From: a bacterium
GTDB lineage: Bacteria; JAJVIF01
Length of the DNA stretch: 64,000 nt
Direction: 5' to 3'
Assembly (NCBI GenBank): GCA_022072165.1
Contig: JAJVIF010000001.1
Coordinates: 1,553,353-1,617,352 of the forward strand
Program-made: the position numbers and the translations under genes
In this document: positions 30,265 through 37,917 of the stretch, in pieces
Position numbering within the stretch: the stretch's first letter is position 1
Layout of the letters: every line of letters starts with the position of its first letter
Notes under the pieces: generated by a model
Told to the model about the DNA's origin: nothing
The model's input: only the letters and a program-made list of their open reading frames with translations
The model's database searches: none

Positions 30265-32946
30265 CTAGCTCTTCTTGCGGGCCGGGGCGGGGGTCCGCTT
30301 CCCTACCCCATTCCCCGACGCTTTGCTGGCAGGACGTTCGGTGGGCTTCGCGGGGGCCTTGCTGGCCGCTTTTGTTGCGGTTTTCGCGACGGGCTTGCCG
30401 GTCGCTTTTGCTGCGGACTTCGCGGCGGGTTTCGCGGGGGCAGGCTTCGGTGGTGGCACCACTTTCGCCGCAGGTTGGGCCGGTGCGATAGGACCTGTCG
30501 CCCGGACCCGTCCAGGCTTCTTGCCGGTCCCGAGTTCCGCGAAGTCCTTCATCGACAACGCGACCTGCAGGACCTCTTCCACCCGGGTCACCGGGTAGAT
30601 CGTGAGGTGCTGCAGCACTTCGGGGTCGACTTCCCGCAGATGGAGCTCGTTGTCCTTGGGGATGATGGCGGTTTTGAGGCGTCCCCGGACCGCCGCCAGG
30701 AGCTTTTCCTTCAGGCCGCCGATGGGGAGGACATCGCCCCGGAGATTGACCTCGCCGGTCATGGCAACATCTTTGTCCACCGGGTGCCCGGTGAGAAGAC
30801 TGGTGAGGGCGGTGACCATCGTGACGCCAGCAGATGGGCCATCTTTCGGGGTCGCTCCGGCGGGGACATGGACATGGATGTCGTGCCCCTGGAAGACTTT
30901 GGGATCAATGCCGAGGCGCTCGGCGTTGGCGCGAATCCAGCTCAGGGCTGCCTGTGCCGACTCCTGCATCACGTTCCCCAGCTGCCCGGTAAGAATCAGC
31001 TTGCCCCGTCCCTCCATCATGGTGGCTTCCACCTGGAGGATGGTGCCGCCGACAGAGGTCCAGGCGAGGCCTGTGGCGACCCCCACCTGGCGCTTTTTCT
31101 CGAAAGCCTTTTCGGGGAACTTGGGGATGCCGAGGAAGTCCTCGAGATTTTTCTCCGTGATGGAGAAGGGTCCCTTTTCGCCACTCGCCTTGCGATAGGC
31201 GGCCTTACGACAAAGGCTGGCAATGGTCCGCTCGAGATTGCGGACCCCGGCTTCCCGGGTCCACTCCTCGATCATGCGCTGATACGCCTTGTCCGCGACT
31301 TTCAGGTCGGTCTTTTTCAGGCCGTGATTTTCCAGCTGCTTCGGCAGCAGATGCTGCTTCGCGATTTGGGTCTTTTCATTTTCGGTGTAGGACGACAGCT
31401 CGATGACTTCCATGCGGTCCCGCAGAGGGGCCGGGATGGGGTCGAGCATGTTGGCCGTGGCAATGAAGAGGACATTGCTCAGATCGAAGGGGAGTTCGAG
31501 ATAGTGGTCGGAGAAGGTGGAGTTCTGCTCCGGGTCCAGGACCTCCAGCAGGGCGGAGGTGGGGTCGCCCCGGAAGTCCATCCCGACCTTGTCGATTTCA
31601 TCGAGGATGAAGACCGGGTTCTTGGTACTGGCGGTCCGGATCCCCTGAATGACCCGTCCGGGCATGGCCCCGACGTAGGTCCGACGATGCCCGCGAATCT
31701 CCGCTTCATCGCGGACTCCCCCGAGGGACATCCGGACAAACTTGCGTCCGAGGGCTTCCGCAACGGAACGTCCGAGAGAGGTTTTGCCCACACCGGGCGG
31801 TCCGACCAGGCAAAGGATCGGGCCTTTCATGTCGGCCTTGAGCTTCTTGACCGAGAGGTACTCCAGGAGCCGCTCCTTCACGGTATCGAGGCTGTAGTGA
31901 TCCGCATCGAGGACGGCCTTGACATGACTGATGTCGAGATTGTCTTCCGTGACTCGCTCCCAGGGGAGGGCGATGAGGGTGTCGAGGTAGGTCCGGACCA
32001 CCCCGGACTCAGCGGAGTCGGGATGGAGCCGCTTGAGGCGATCGAGCTCGTGGAGCGCCTTCTTTTCGCCATCTTCCGGCATCTGCGCTGCTTTGATCTT
32101 CTCGCGGTACTCCTCGATCTCCTGCTCGCGCTCGTCGCCCTCGCCGAGCTCGCCCTGGATCGCCTTGAGCTGTTCGCGCAGGATGAATTCGCGATGAGCC
32201 TTGGAGAGTTCCTGTTGCGCCTTGTCCTGGATCCGGCTGGAGACCGACAGGACCTCGACCTCCTTCACCAGGAGATTGACGATCTTCTTCAGGCGTTCTT
32301 CGGGATCGATGATCTCCAGGACATCCTGTTTGTCCTGGGTCGGGATATCGAGATTGGTGGTCACCATGTCCGCGAGCATCCCGGGCTGCTCGATCCGCTC
32401 GGCGGCCTGCATCATGTCGGGGGAGATGTGCTTGGACATGGACCCGAGCTTTTTGAACTGCTCGAGGACCGTCTTCATCAGCGCTTCGACCGTCACGCCG
32501 GTGACTTCCGGCTCGGTGAGCTCTTCCAGGTGCGCTTTGAGCCAGGGGTCGGTATGGACCCACGAGGCAAAGCGGACCCGGGCAAGGCCCTGCACGAGAA
32601 TCCGCACTTCGCTCTCGAGGCGGGCCATCCGCAGGACCACCGAGAGAGTCCCGATCTCATAGAGATCCTCAGGCATCGGATTCTCGACCCCGGGATTCTT
32701 TTGGGTGACCAGGACCACTTTGCGGTCCTTCTCCAGCGCTTCTTCCAGCGCGGCCACTGAGGCCTGACGTCCGACCGAAATCGGCACCACCAGATAGGGG
32801 AAAATCACCAGGTCCCGCAGGGGAATCACCGGACATTGCGCCGGCACCTCGACATCCCCTTCCTGGGGGTTGTCCGAGATCGGGGGGGTCGCAGGTCCGG
32901 CCGGCCGATCGGCGGGACTATCGGGCGAGTCAGCGCCCAGACGCAT
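30265..32946 (-). CDS. lon: ATP-dependent protease Lon with basic C-terminal tail
   Basis: ATG at 32946 is supported by AAGGAG 7 nt upstream. The 893-residue product contains the N-terminal substrate domain (CPVIPLRDLVIFPYLVVPI), a coiled-coil, the AAA+ module with Walker A GPPGVGKTS (about residue 395) and FILDEIDKVG, and the Ser-Lys protease domain. The latter has catalytic Ser in KDGPSAGVT and Lys in GGLKEKLLAA. Lon degrades misfolded and regulatory proteins in the cytoplasm. The last 85 or so residues are an unusual Lys/Ala/Pro-rich tail that the family normally lacks. An extended -10 (TGCTATACT) lies upstream. Confidence 0.96.
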   Translation of the reverse strand: MRLGADSPDSPADRPAGPATPPISDNPQEGDVEVPAQCPVIPLRDLVIFPYLVVPISVGRQASVAALEEALEKDRKVVLVTQKNPGVENPMPEDLYEIGTLSVVLRMARLESEVRILVQGLARVRFASWVHTDPWLKAHLEELTEPEVTGVTVEALMKTVLEQFKKLGSMSKHISPDMMQAAERIEQPGMLADMVTTNLDIPTQDKQDVLEIIDPEERLKKIVNLLVKEVEVLSVSSRIQDKAQQELSKAHREFILREQLKAIQGELGEGDEREQEIEEYREKIKAAQMPEDGEKKALHELDRLKRLHPDSAESGVVRTYLDTLIALPWERVTEDNLDISHVKAVLDADHYSLDTVKERLLEYLSVKKLKADMKGPILCLVGPPGVGKTSLGRSVAEALGRKFVRMSLGGVRDEAEIRGHRRTYVGAMPGRVIQGIRTASTKNPVFILDEIDKVGMDFRGDPTSALLEVLDPEQNSTFSDHYLELPFDLSNVLFIATANMLDPIPAPLRDRMEVIELSSYTENEKTQIAKQHLLPKQLENHGLKKTDLKVADKAYQRMIEEWTREAGVRNLERTIASLCRKAAYRKASGEKGPFSITEKNLEDFLGIPKFPEKAFEKKRQVGVATGLAWTSVGGTILQVEATMMEGRGKLILTGQLGNVMQESAQAALSWIRANAERLGIDPKVFQGHDIHVHVPAGATPKDGPSAGVTMVTALTSLLTGHPVDKDVAMTGEVNLRGDVLPIGGLKEKLLAAVRGRLKTAIIPKDNELHLREVDPEVLQHLTIYPVTRVEEVLQVALSMKDFAELGTGKKPGRVRATGPIAPAQPAAKVVPPPKPAPAKPAAKSAAKATGKPVAKTATKAASKAPAKPTERPASKASGNGVGKRTPAPARKKS

Positions 32947-32991
32947 GAGCAGTTCTCCTTTGTTCAGCCCCGGCAGGACTGTTGGGGAGCG

Positions 32992-33000
32992 AGTATAGCA
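32992..33000 (-). promoter_or_regulatory. Extended -10 promoter of lon
   Basis: On the minus strand TGCTATACT (33000-32992) is an extended -10 sequence about 46 nt before the lon ATG. No good -35 is seen at 17 bp. No CIRCE or other heat-shock operator is evident. Confidence 0.5.
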
Positions 33001-33168
33001 CCCGCTTTTAATGCGCCTTAGCGAGATTTTGCCGGACTGAAAGGTCCCGCGATGCAACCTTTGGCGTTGATGGGGCATCCCAGTCAGCAGAGAAAGCGTG
33101 CGCTGACGGTTGCCCGTCACTCGGCGCTTACCCACGACTACATGACCCCGACTGGAGCCCGCTGCCCT

Positions 33169-33777
33169 ATGTCCCACTTCCCGCAACGCCTCCGACCCGC
33201 CACGTCTGGCCTGATGAGCCGGCGTATGTCGGTGGCTCTGCTGCTGGTGGGAGTCGCACTGCTGCAGCTTGGCTGCTTCACGCCGGTGGCGAAACACCAG
33301 TATGGGCCGTCGTTGAGCGAGCAGCCTGCGGCGACTCTCGAAAAGAGTCAGGCCGCCGGGATCGCCGCCCAGCGGGAAGAGCGACTTGCCGCCGGGACGG
33401 ATCAGCGGGGCGGGTTTGGGACTGTCCCCCTGGCGGCGCATTTTCTGGGGGATGTAAACAGCGCCGTGCAGGAGGCGCAGTCATCGGGGATACGGCAACG
33501 GATTTTTGTCCTGATCACCGATGGGCAATGCCAGGAGTGTGAACGTTGGGAAAAGATTCTGACTTCCGATGTCATCCTCCGGGAGAAGCAGCGGGGGTGG
33601 ATCTTTGTCCGGGCGGATGTGACGGTGAATCCGAAGGTGCTGGACCGGTACAAGCTGACGGTGGATGATCTGCCGGTGGGGCTGGTCGTGAGCGACCGGG
33701 GGAACGAGAACTACCGGTATGTGAAAGCGCCGTCGAGTGTCGAGGTGATGCACCAGTGGCTCCGCGACCGCTGGTGA
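33169..33777 (+). CDS. Thioredoxin-like lipoprotein
   Basis: The ATG at 33169 is the likely start (GGAG about 12 nt upstream), though one at 33214 would give a shorter signal. The lipobox is LQLGC. The mature protein is a thioredoxin-like domain: IFVLITDGQCQECERWEKI holds the C-x-x-C, and later KYKLTVDDLPVGLVV-like sequence (LTVDDLPVGLVV) has the Pro after the strand, as in the cis-Pro loop. Proteins of this layout reduce or sense disulfides outside the cytoplasm. It lies directly upstream of the two Cys-rich modules, so a disulfide role for those proteins is possible. Product of 202 residues. Confidence 0.75.
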   Translation: MSHFPQRLRPATSGLMSRRMSVALLLVGVALLQLGCFTPVAKHQYGPSLSEQPAATLEKSQAAGIAAQREERLAAGTDQRGGFGTVPLAAHFLGDVNSAVQEAQSSGIRQRIFVLITDGQCQECERWEKILTSDVILREKQRGWIFVRADVTVNPKVLDRYKLTVDDLPVGLVVSDRGNENYRYVKAPSSVEVMHQWLRDRW

Positions 33778-33830
33778 GAATCTCGCCACCTTAATCAGCA
33801 AAGAGTTATCCGTCTGATTCGCAATGGCAC

Positions 33831-33867
33831 TTGACGTGTGTGTGTGTGTGTGTGTGTGTGTTACTTT
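33831..33867 (+). promoter_or_regulatory. GT-repeat promoter of module copy 1 (spacer 25 bp)
   Basis: TTGACG (33831-33836) is a near-consensus -35. It is followed by a GT microsatellite of 13 units (33836-33861) and the TANNNT element TACTTT (33862-33867). The -35/-10 spacing is 25 bp, far from the optimal 17. The ATG of gene A1 starts 6 nt after the -10, so a transcript would be leaderless. The shared upstream sequence TGGCACTTGACG recurs before module copy 2. The promoter call is inferred; the sequence itself is plain. Confidence 0.6.
33836..33861 (+). repeat. GT dinucleotide microsatellite, 13 units
   Basis: An uninterrupted (GT)13 tract lies immediately upstream of gene A1. Pure dinucleotide tracts this long are rare in GC-rich bacterial DNA and are prone to slipped-strand mispairing. 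It sits between the predicted -35 and -10. Confidence 0.97.
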
Positions 33868-33873
33868 GAGGGC

Positions 33874-34431
33874 ATGGCTACTCCATGGACGAAATCTTTC
33901 TGCACCTTGGCGCTAACTTGCGCTATGTGGGTGGCCATGGGAGCCATGCCCAACATGAGTGCAACAAATGCCAGCCCAATGGCTGGATGGTGTCTCTGCC
34001 ATGGCTGCCTTCTTCATGAGGATCCCGTGCTGTCGTATGAAGTGGATACATGCCCGAACCTGCATATCTTCTGCTGGGGCGTGCCGATTCCAGTACCGAT
34101 CACTGTTTTGTGTACCGTCAGATTTAGAGAGAATATTTACTCCTTTACTGGCTCCGCGCACGAGCAGGACGGTGATTGCCAGGACCAGGGTATGGTGGAG
34201 TGCGGCAAGCTCCACCCACGCCGGTGCAGAGAATTCCTGGGAGTCGACTGCAGTGCAGACATCTCTGTGGAAGTGCTGGATGAACTGATCGGGCTATTCC
34301 CGGGATGCGACCTCCCAGGAAATCTGATACAGATCCGCGAAGCCTGCGAGATTACAGTGCGCCAGCGTTGGGAGGGTCCGCCAGTCTGTTCAGATGCCAT
34401 CGCATGCGACCAGTCGGAGGGCTGCCCCTGA
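33874..34431 (+). CDS. Module gene A1: Cys-rich secreted protein
   Basis: The ATG at 33874 begins a signal peptide of about 35-40 residues, followed by the conserved GWCLCHGC. The 185-residue product has 15 cysteines in the mature part, all matched in position by gene A2 (37362). Other shared blocks are PVPI-x-x-x-C, GDC-x-x-x-G-x-[IV]ECG and the C-terminal AC-x-x-x-EGC. The odd or even disulfide pattern suggests a folded, exported protein. I recognise no family. The frame is also open upstream through the GT tract (coding alternating Val/Cys), but this is probably chance. It is first in the four-gene module. Confidence 0.82.
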   Translation: MATPWTKSFCTLALTCAMWVAMGAMPNMSATNASPMAGWCLCHGCLLHEDPVLSYEVDTCPNLHIFCWGVPIPVPITVLCTVRFRENIYSFTGSAHEQDGDCQDQGMVECGKLHPRRCREFLGVDCSADISVEVLDELIGLFPGCDLPGNLIQIREACEITVRQRWEGPPVCSDAIACDQSEGCP

Positions 34432-35597
34432 TGCGTCGTATTCTCCCACTACTGCAGGCGTCACTCCTGCTGGCCATCCTGTTTCCGACTGGTTGTGGTT
34501 CAGGCCAGCGACAGCCAGCGCCTGCCTCTGCAGAGCGATCTACGGAACTCACAGCAACCGTGGACCGACGGTTTGGTGACTGGGACGGCGAAAAGGAGTG
34601 GCGGAACAGATCAGGACGGGACGATGACCCTGTGGCGGATCTCTTCGCCCGGCGCCTGGAGATAACAGTACCGACCGCCGCTGATGCTGACAGAATCCGG
34701 AGTTGGCAAACGGGGGAGACTGGTCCCTGCATGAAGCAAATCTGGGACAGCCATCGGGGCCTGAGAGAAGCGCTCGAGTTCTATTGCTGGTCTCACGATG
34801 GAGCATGGCCGACGGCGGTACAGGACGTGGCCCCGTACTGCTTTAGCTGGCCAGTGAAGGGACCACGGAGTACAGAGTTGATCCCGCTGGTTGACGCAGA
34901 AACATTTAAGGTCCGAGTCGCTCAGCATGACAAGCTGGTCTTCCCATTAGAGCAGATGCTGGAACTGCAGATGCTGGCCCTCGACCTCACGGAAGATGGC
35001 GCGTCCGTTTACCGGCCGGCCATCGAGACTGGTGGCACCCGCTGTCTGTTCATGGGTGTCCCGGAGGCATGCAGCCGATACCCTGGGTCTACGCCGCGAT
35101 ACCGGCGCGAGTCCATCACCACGCTCGCTTCATTGCCGCCGGACGCTCTCCGGACGAGATTGAGCAAGGCTTTCAACTGGGCACCCCCGGAAGAGATTCG
35201 TGTGGGATTCGCAGCCGACGCGCTGCAGGAGCTGATCCGGTGGGCCTGTCTAAATCTCTGGCGGCCCCCGGAGAACCTGGACGAGATGCTGCAGTTCTCG
35301 GGGCATCAGGTGATCAATTTGGCCGCCGTCCCACCGGAGGAGGCAGACATCCTTGTCGAGTTTGACGGCGAGTCCAGCTACCGGATGACACTTCGCTATA
35401 TGCCCAACCTGGTCGTGCAAAGAATCTATACGATTCACCGGGTGGCTCATCCGCACTTCAGCGCCAGCATCATTGGCCCCACCCGATTTGAAGAGCTTCG
35501 CCCGGAAGCCAGTTTTGTACCGTTTGCCAGCTTCCGCCTCGCGACTCCGTCGGCAGCCGCTATGCCGTATCAGCTCAGCCCGCCAGGAGGATCATAA
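34431..35597 (+). CDS. Module gene B1: lipoprotein of about 390 residues
   Basis: The start overlaps the A1 stop by 1 nt (TGATG), with GGAGGG 9 nt upstream. The lipobox is FPTGC. The 388-residue product is paralogous to B2 (37918). Shared segments are LREALE/IREALG, a Phe/Trp strand before PV-K-G-P or PARAPG, the helix ending PP-x-[ES]L-x-E, SGH-x-[VL]-x-NL and the strongest block VEFDGE-[AS]SY-x-x-TLRY. No known family is recognised and no transmembrane segment other than the signal is seen. It probably anchors or chaperones the co-encoded A protein at the envelope, an inference from pairing only. Confidence 0.82.
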   Translation: MRRILPLLQASLLLAILFPTGCGSGQRQPAPASAERSTELTATVDRRFGDWDGEKEWRNRSGRDDDPVADLFARRLEITVPTAADADRIRSWQTGETGPCMKQIWDSHRGLREALEFYCWSHDGAWPTAVQDVAPYCFSWPVKGPRSTELIPLVDAETFKVRVAQHDKLVFPLEQMLELQMLALDLTEDGASVYRPAIETGGTRCLFMGVPEACSRYPGSTPRYRRESITTLASLPPDALRTRLSKAFNWAPPEEIRVGFAADALQELIRWACLNLWRPPENLDEMLQFSGHQVINLAAVPPEEADILVEFDGESSYRMTLRYMPNLVVQRIYTIHRVAHPHFSASIIGPTRFEELRPEASFVPFASFRLATPSAAAMPYQLSPPGGS

Positions 35598-35605
35598 ACT
35601 TTGCC

Positions 35606-36172
35606 ATGCAAACACCTGCTTCACAGTTTTCATCACGGGTCATGCCCTGGTTCCGTGGAGCCATGACTTCGCTTGTCTTACTCTCCATCGCCGCTGCTCC
35701 TCCAGTGGTGCAAGCAGAACCCTGCGACAAGGCTTGCTGTCTGGCCGTTGCGGTGAATGAAGGTGTATGGACCATCACCCTTCCATACTACTACTGTCAT
35801 TGCGAAGGTGGGATTCCCCACACCTATGTGGCATTTCTGGAGGAGGTGACGTATCACTTTGATGTGCGGAGCTGGACCTATGCCTGCGGGGAGGAGTGGG
35901 AATGTACGCAGGTCTCCACATATCCTGAGGCGGTCATCTATTGCGGGGAGATTGAACAGATGCTGCACCCTCGCATCGGACCTGACTGGATTCGTGCCGA
36001 GGGGCCAAAGAATCAGACCATCTGTGAGCAATGCTATATCCCAGGGGTCTGCTTCCCAAGTGGGCCTGCCTGGGCTGACTTACCTCACATGTGCGGCATC
36101 TGTGTCTGTGACGACCCCTGCCATTGCCATGTTGAATGGCTCACACCGCTCATCTACTGCCCCGCTCGATGA
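35606..36172 (+). CDS. Module gene C1: Cys-rich secreted protein
   Basis: A signal peptide ends near VVQAEP. The 188-residue protein has 17 mature cysteines, all conserved in C2 (39095). Landmarks are CDKACCLAV, the aromatic YYYCHC, ACGEEWECTQVST, CEQCYIP and MCGICVCDDPCHCHVEW. The clustered Cys/His near the end could bind metal or form several disulfides. No family is recognised. Two stretches of 41 and 54 bp are identical at the DNA level to C2. The ATG at 35606 has a weak, distant SD (GGAGG about 15 nt upstream). Confidence 0.83.
   Translation: MQTPASQFSSRVMPWFRGAMTSLVLLSIAAAPPVVQAEPCDKACCLAVAVNEGVWTITLPYYYCHCEGGIPHTYVAFLEEVTYHFDVRSWTYACGEEWECTQVSTYPEAVIYCGEIEQMLHPRIGPDWIRAEGPKNQTICEQCYIPGVCFPSGPAWADLPHMCGICVCDDPCHCHVEWLTPLIYCPAR
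35876..35916 (+). repeat. 41-bp identity block shared by genes C1 and C2
   Basis: These 41 bp are identical to 39383-39423. They encode ACGEEWECTQVS in both paralogues, although the surrounding sequence has diverged strongly. Confidence 0.95.
36089..36142 (+). repeat. 54-bp identity block shared by genes C1 and C2
   Basis: These 54 bp are identical to 39596-39649 and encode MCGICVCDDPCHCHVEWL. Silent positions are identical too, which is more than protein-level selection requires. Confidence 0.95.
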
Positions 36173-36189
36173 CACCTGGAGGTGTTCCG

Positions 36190-37197
36190 ATGCTTCTACA
36201 CTTCGCAAGTCGTATCCATCCATTACTCAGGACCGTTATTTACATGGCCTTTCTCGGCTTTCTGTCATTGCTCGGCTGCCCCCGGAATTCGCCTGAGAAC
36301 TCCCCTGCTGCCCTGGACCCAGCAGCTGCCCGGCAGACGGCTGGGTTCCCGGCGACCGTAAAGCTCGGTGATCGTGATGTTGAGCTGCGGTCGACCAGTA
36401 GTCCGGAACTGCGACAACTCAACCGAGTCGCAAAAGCGCTGGCGACTGCGGTCTCCTGGGGCGCGAAACAGGACGCTACCGTCTTCACGGACTGGTTTCA
36501 GCAACCCGCACCAGAACTGTCCGCTCCGTTGCCCGTCATCTGGGTGGATCCGCCGGGGCATCCGGTGCCGATGACACAGGATCGGTCGGTGCCGCGGCGG
36601 ATCTGGCCCTCTTTCAAGGATGGCACGTTGCAGATCCTGACGCTGACCACGCCGGAGGCAAAGACTGCCCGAGGCCTTCAGGCTATCGATCCGGAGCGCC
36701 GGAGCACCCCGCTTCCGCCGCTGCCTGACGGCAGAATCATCCCTACACTGGATCCCTGTGCGCCGCTGCCCCCCGCCGGGCGGCTCCCACTGGGGATCGT
36801 GGCTGCTCTGGCCGAGCTGCATCACATGGCCCAGTATGAGCCGGGGAAACTCCGCTCCGAACTGGAACTCATGGTCCCGCCACAGACCCAGGCCCTCCTG
36901 GCGCAGGAACTGGGACCTATTCGCCTGCTCATGTGTCGTGCCCGGGGAATGGCTGCCCTCGCCTTCACCTATCAGGGAGAGTCTTACGCGGCCCTGGCAA
37001 TCCAGCAACGCTGGTCCATGGGACATACCGGGGAGCACTACACATTTGGGCATGTCACCAACGAGCCACCGGAATTGATGGCGAGGTCGGTCATGATCGA
37101 GATGCTGGATTCCCAGAAGCTGCGTCCGGGCGGCATGTACGACTTCGCGAACCAGGCGCTCTGGGAGGAGGTCTCGGTCGGCCTGGGCGACCTGTGA
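36190..37197 (+). CDS. Module gene D1: lipoprotein of about 335 residues
   Basis: ATG at 36190 has GGAGGT 6-7 nt upstream. The lipobox is SLLGC. The product is paralogous to D2 (39695): both have ALA-x-A-[VI]SWGA, a short helix with PEL-[SQ]A-x-LPV, D-x-x-G-x-x-VP, then I-x-x-[SA]FKDG and a later LPLGI/IPLGI-[VA]-x-AL motif. The middle is Pro-rich. No known family is recognised. It may be the partner of C1, as B is of A. Confidence 0.82.
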   Translation: MLLHFASRIHPLLRTVIYMAFLGFLSLLGCPRNSPENSPAALDPAAARQTAGFPATVKLGDRDVELRSTSSPELRQLNRVAKALATAVSWGAKQDATVFTDWFQQPAPELSAPLPVIWVDPPGHPVPMTQDRSVPRRIWPSFKDGTLQILTLTTPEAKTARGLQAIDPERRSTPLPPLPDGRIIPTLDPCAPLPPAGRLPLGIVAALAELHHMAQYEPGKLRSELELMVPPQTQALLAQELGPIRLLMCRARGMAALAFTYQGESYAALAIQQRWSMGHTGEHYTFGHVTNEPPELMARSVMIEMLDSQKLRPGGMYDFANQALWEEVSVGLGDL

Positions 37198-37325
37198 GCG
37201 CACCTGCCTGCGGAGAAAACCATTCCAATCCGCCTGAAGTGTGATGCACTCATGGCTCTGTGCTGGTGCTGCGAGGTCATGCCGCATCTATCATCAATGA
37301 GGTTTCATCATTTTGCTGCTGGCAC

Positions 37326-37354
37326 TTGACGTGTGTGTGTGTGTGTGTTAGCGT
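37326..37354 (+). promoter_or_regulatory. GT-repeat promoter of module copy 2 (spacer 17 bp)
   Basis: TTGACG (37326-37331) is followed by nine GT units and TAGCGT (37349-37354), a TANNNT -10. The spacing is exactly 17 bp, the sigma-70 optimum. The ATG of A2 lies 7 nt after the -10, again predicting a leaderless mRNA. Compared with copy 1, only the GT count changes the geometry, so this copy is predicted to be on and copy 1 off or weak. Confidence 0.65.
37331..37348 (+). repeat. GT dinucleotide microsatellite, 9 units
   Basis: An uninterrupted (GT)9 tract in the same position as the (GT)13 tract of module copy 1, immediately upstream of gene A2. Confidence 0.97.
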
Positions 37355-37361
37355 ATTTGCT

Positions 37362-37913
37362 ATGATTCTCCGACCGTTGCAGGCTCTGCTGGCATTAAGC
37401 ATTCTGCTAGCAAGCCTACTCTGCGTGAACACCGTCAGATCAGAGGAAGGCGACCCACCTTCAACAGATGTACCCGGTTGGTGTTTTTGCCGGGGCTGTG
37501 AACTCGATTTTTTGGAGCTTCAGCTTGCGGAGCAGGAGACTTGTGGAGGCCTGATGGTGATCTGTGCCAGTGGTCCTGTCCCTGTGCCATTTCCAATCGA
37601 TTGTCTGATAACTTATGACGCCAAGATTTTTACACTCGGAGCAGCCGCTGCAGAACCCGAGCCTGGAGACTGCGATGAGCTCGGCTTAATTGAGTGCGGC
37701 GCATCACATGTCGAACTGTGCAAAACTTTCCGGGGTGCGATGTGCTCCGCAGCAGCTTGGGCGGTGTTTCTCGACGAGTTTAACTTCACCTGCGGCATCC
37801 CGTATCAACTCGAAATCTTTGAGTATTTATGTCGGGAAGAAATCAGGCAAACGCTGGAAGGACAGATCATTTGCACAGGCACTGTCTCCTGCGACGCCAC
37901 GGAGGGTTGCTGA
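37362..37913 (+). CDS. Module gene A2: Cys-rich secreted protein
   Basis: The 183-residue protein starts with a clean signal peptide (MILRPLQALLALSILLASLL), then GWCFCRGC. All 15 mature cysteines align with those of A1, while the residues between differ widely, as expected for a surface or secreted protein under diversifying selection. Shared blocks include PVPFPIDC, GDCDELGLIECG and SCDATEGC. No family is recognised. It is followed 4 nt later by B2. Confidence 0.83.
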   Translation: MILRPLQALLALSILLASLLCVNTVRSEEGDPPSTDVPGWCFCRGCELDFLELQLAEQETCGGLMVICASGPVPVPFPIDCLITYDAKIFTLGAAAAEPEPGDCDELGLIECGASHVELCKTFRGAMCSAAAWAVFLDEFNFTCGIPYQLEIFEYLCREEIRQTLEGQIICTGTVSCDATEGC

Positions 37914-37917
37914 ACCA

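Noticed and set aside
30475-32760. Plus-strand ORF of 761 residues opposite lon
   Set aside because: Antisense to the conserved lon gene; codon pattern mirrors it.
33838-33873. Translation through the GT tract as an N-terminal Val/Cys repeat of gene A1
   Set aside because: The ATG at 33874 begins a proper signal peptide and lies 6 nt after a -10; a Cys-Val repeat ahead of it would block export.
36265-37287. Minus-strand ORF of 340 residues opposite gene D1
   Set aside because: D1 has a lipobox, SD and a paralogue (D2); the antisense frame has none.
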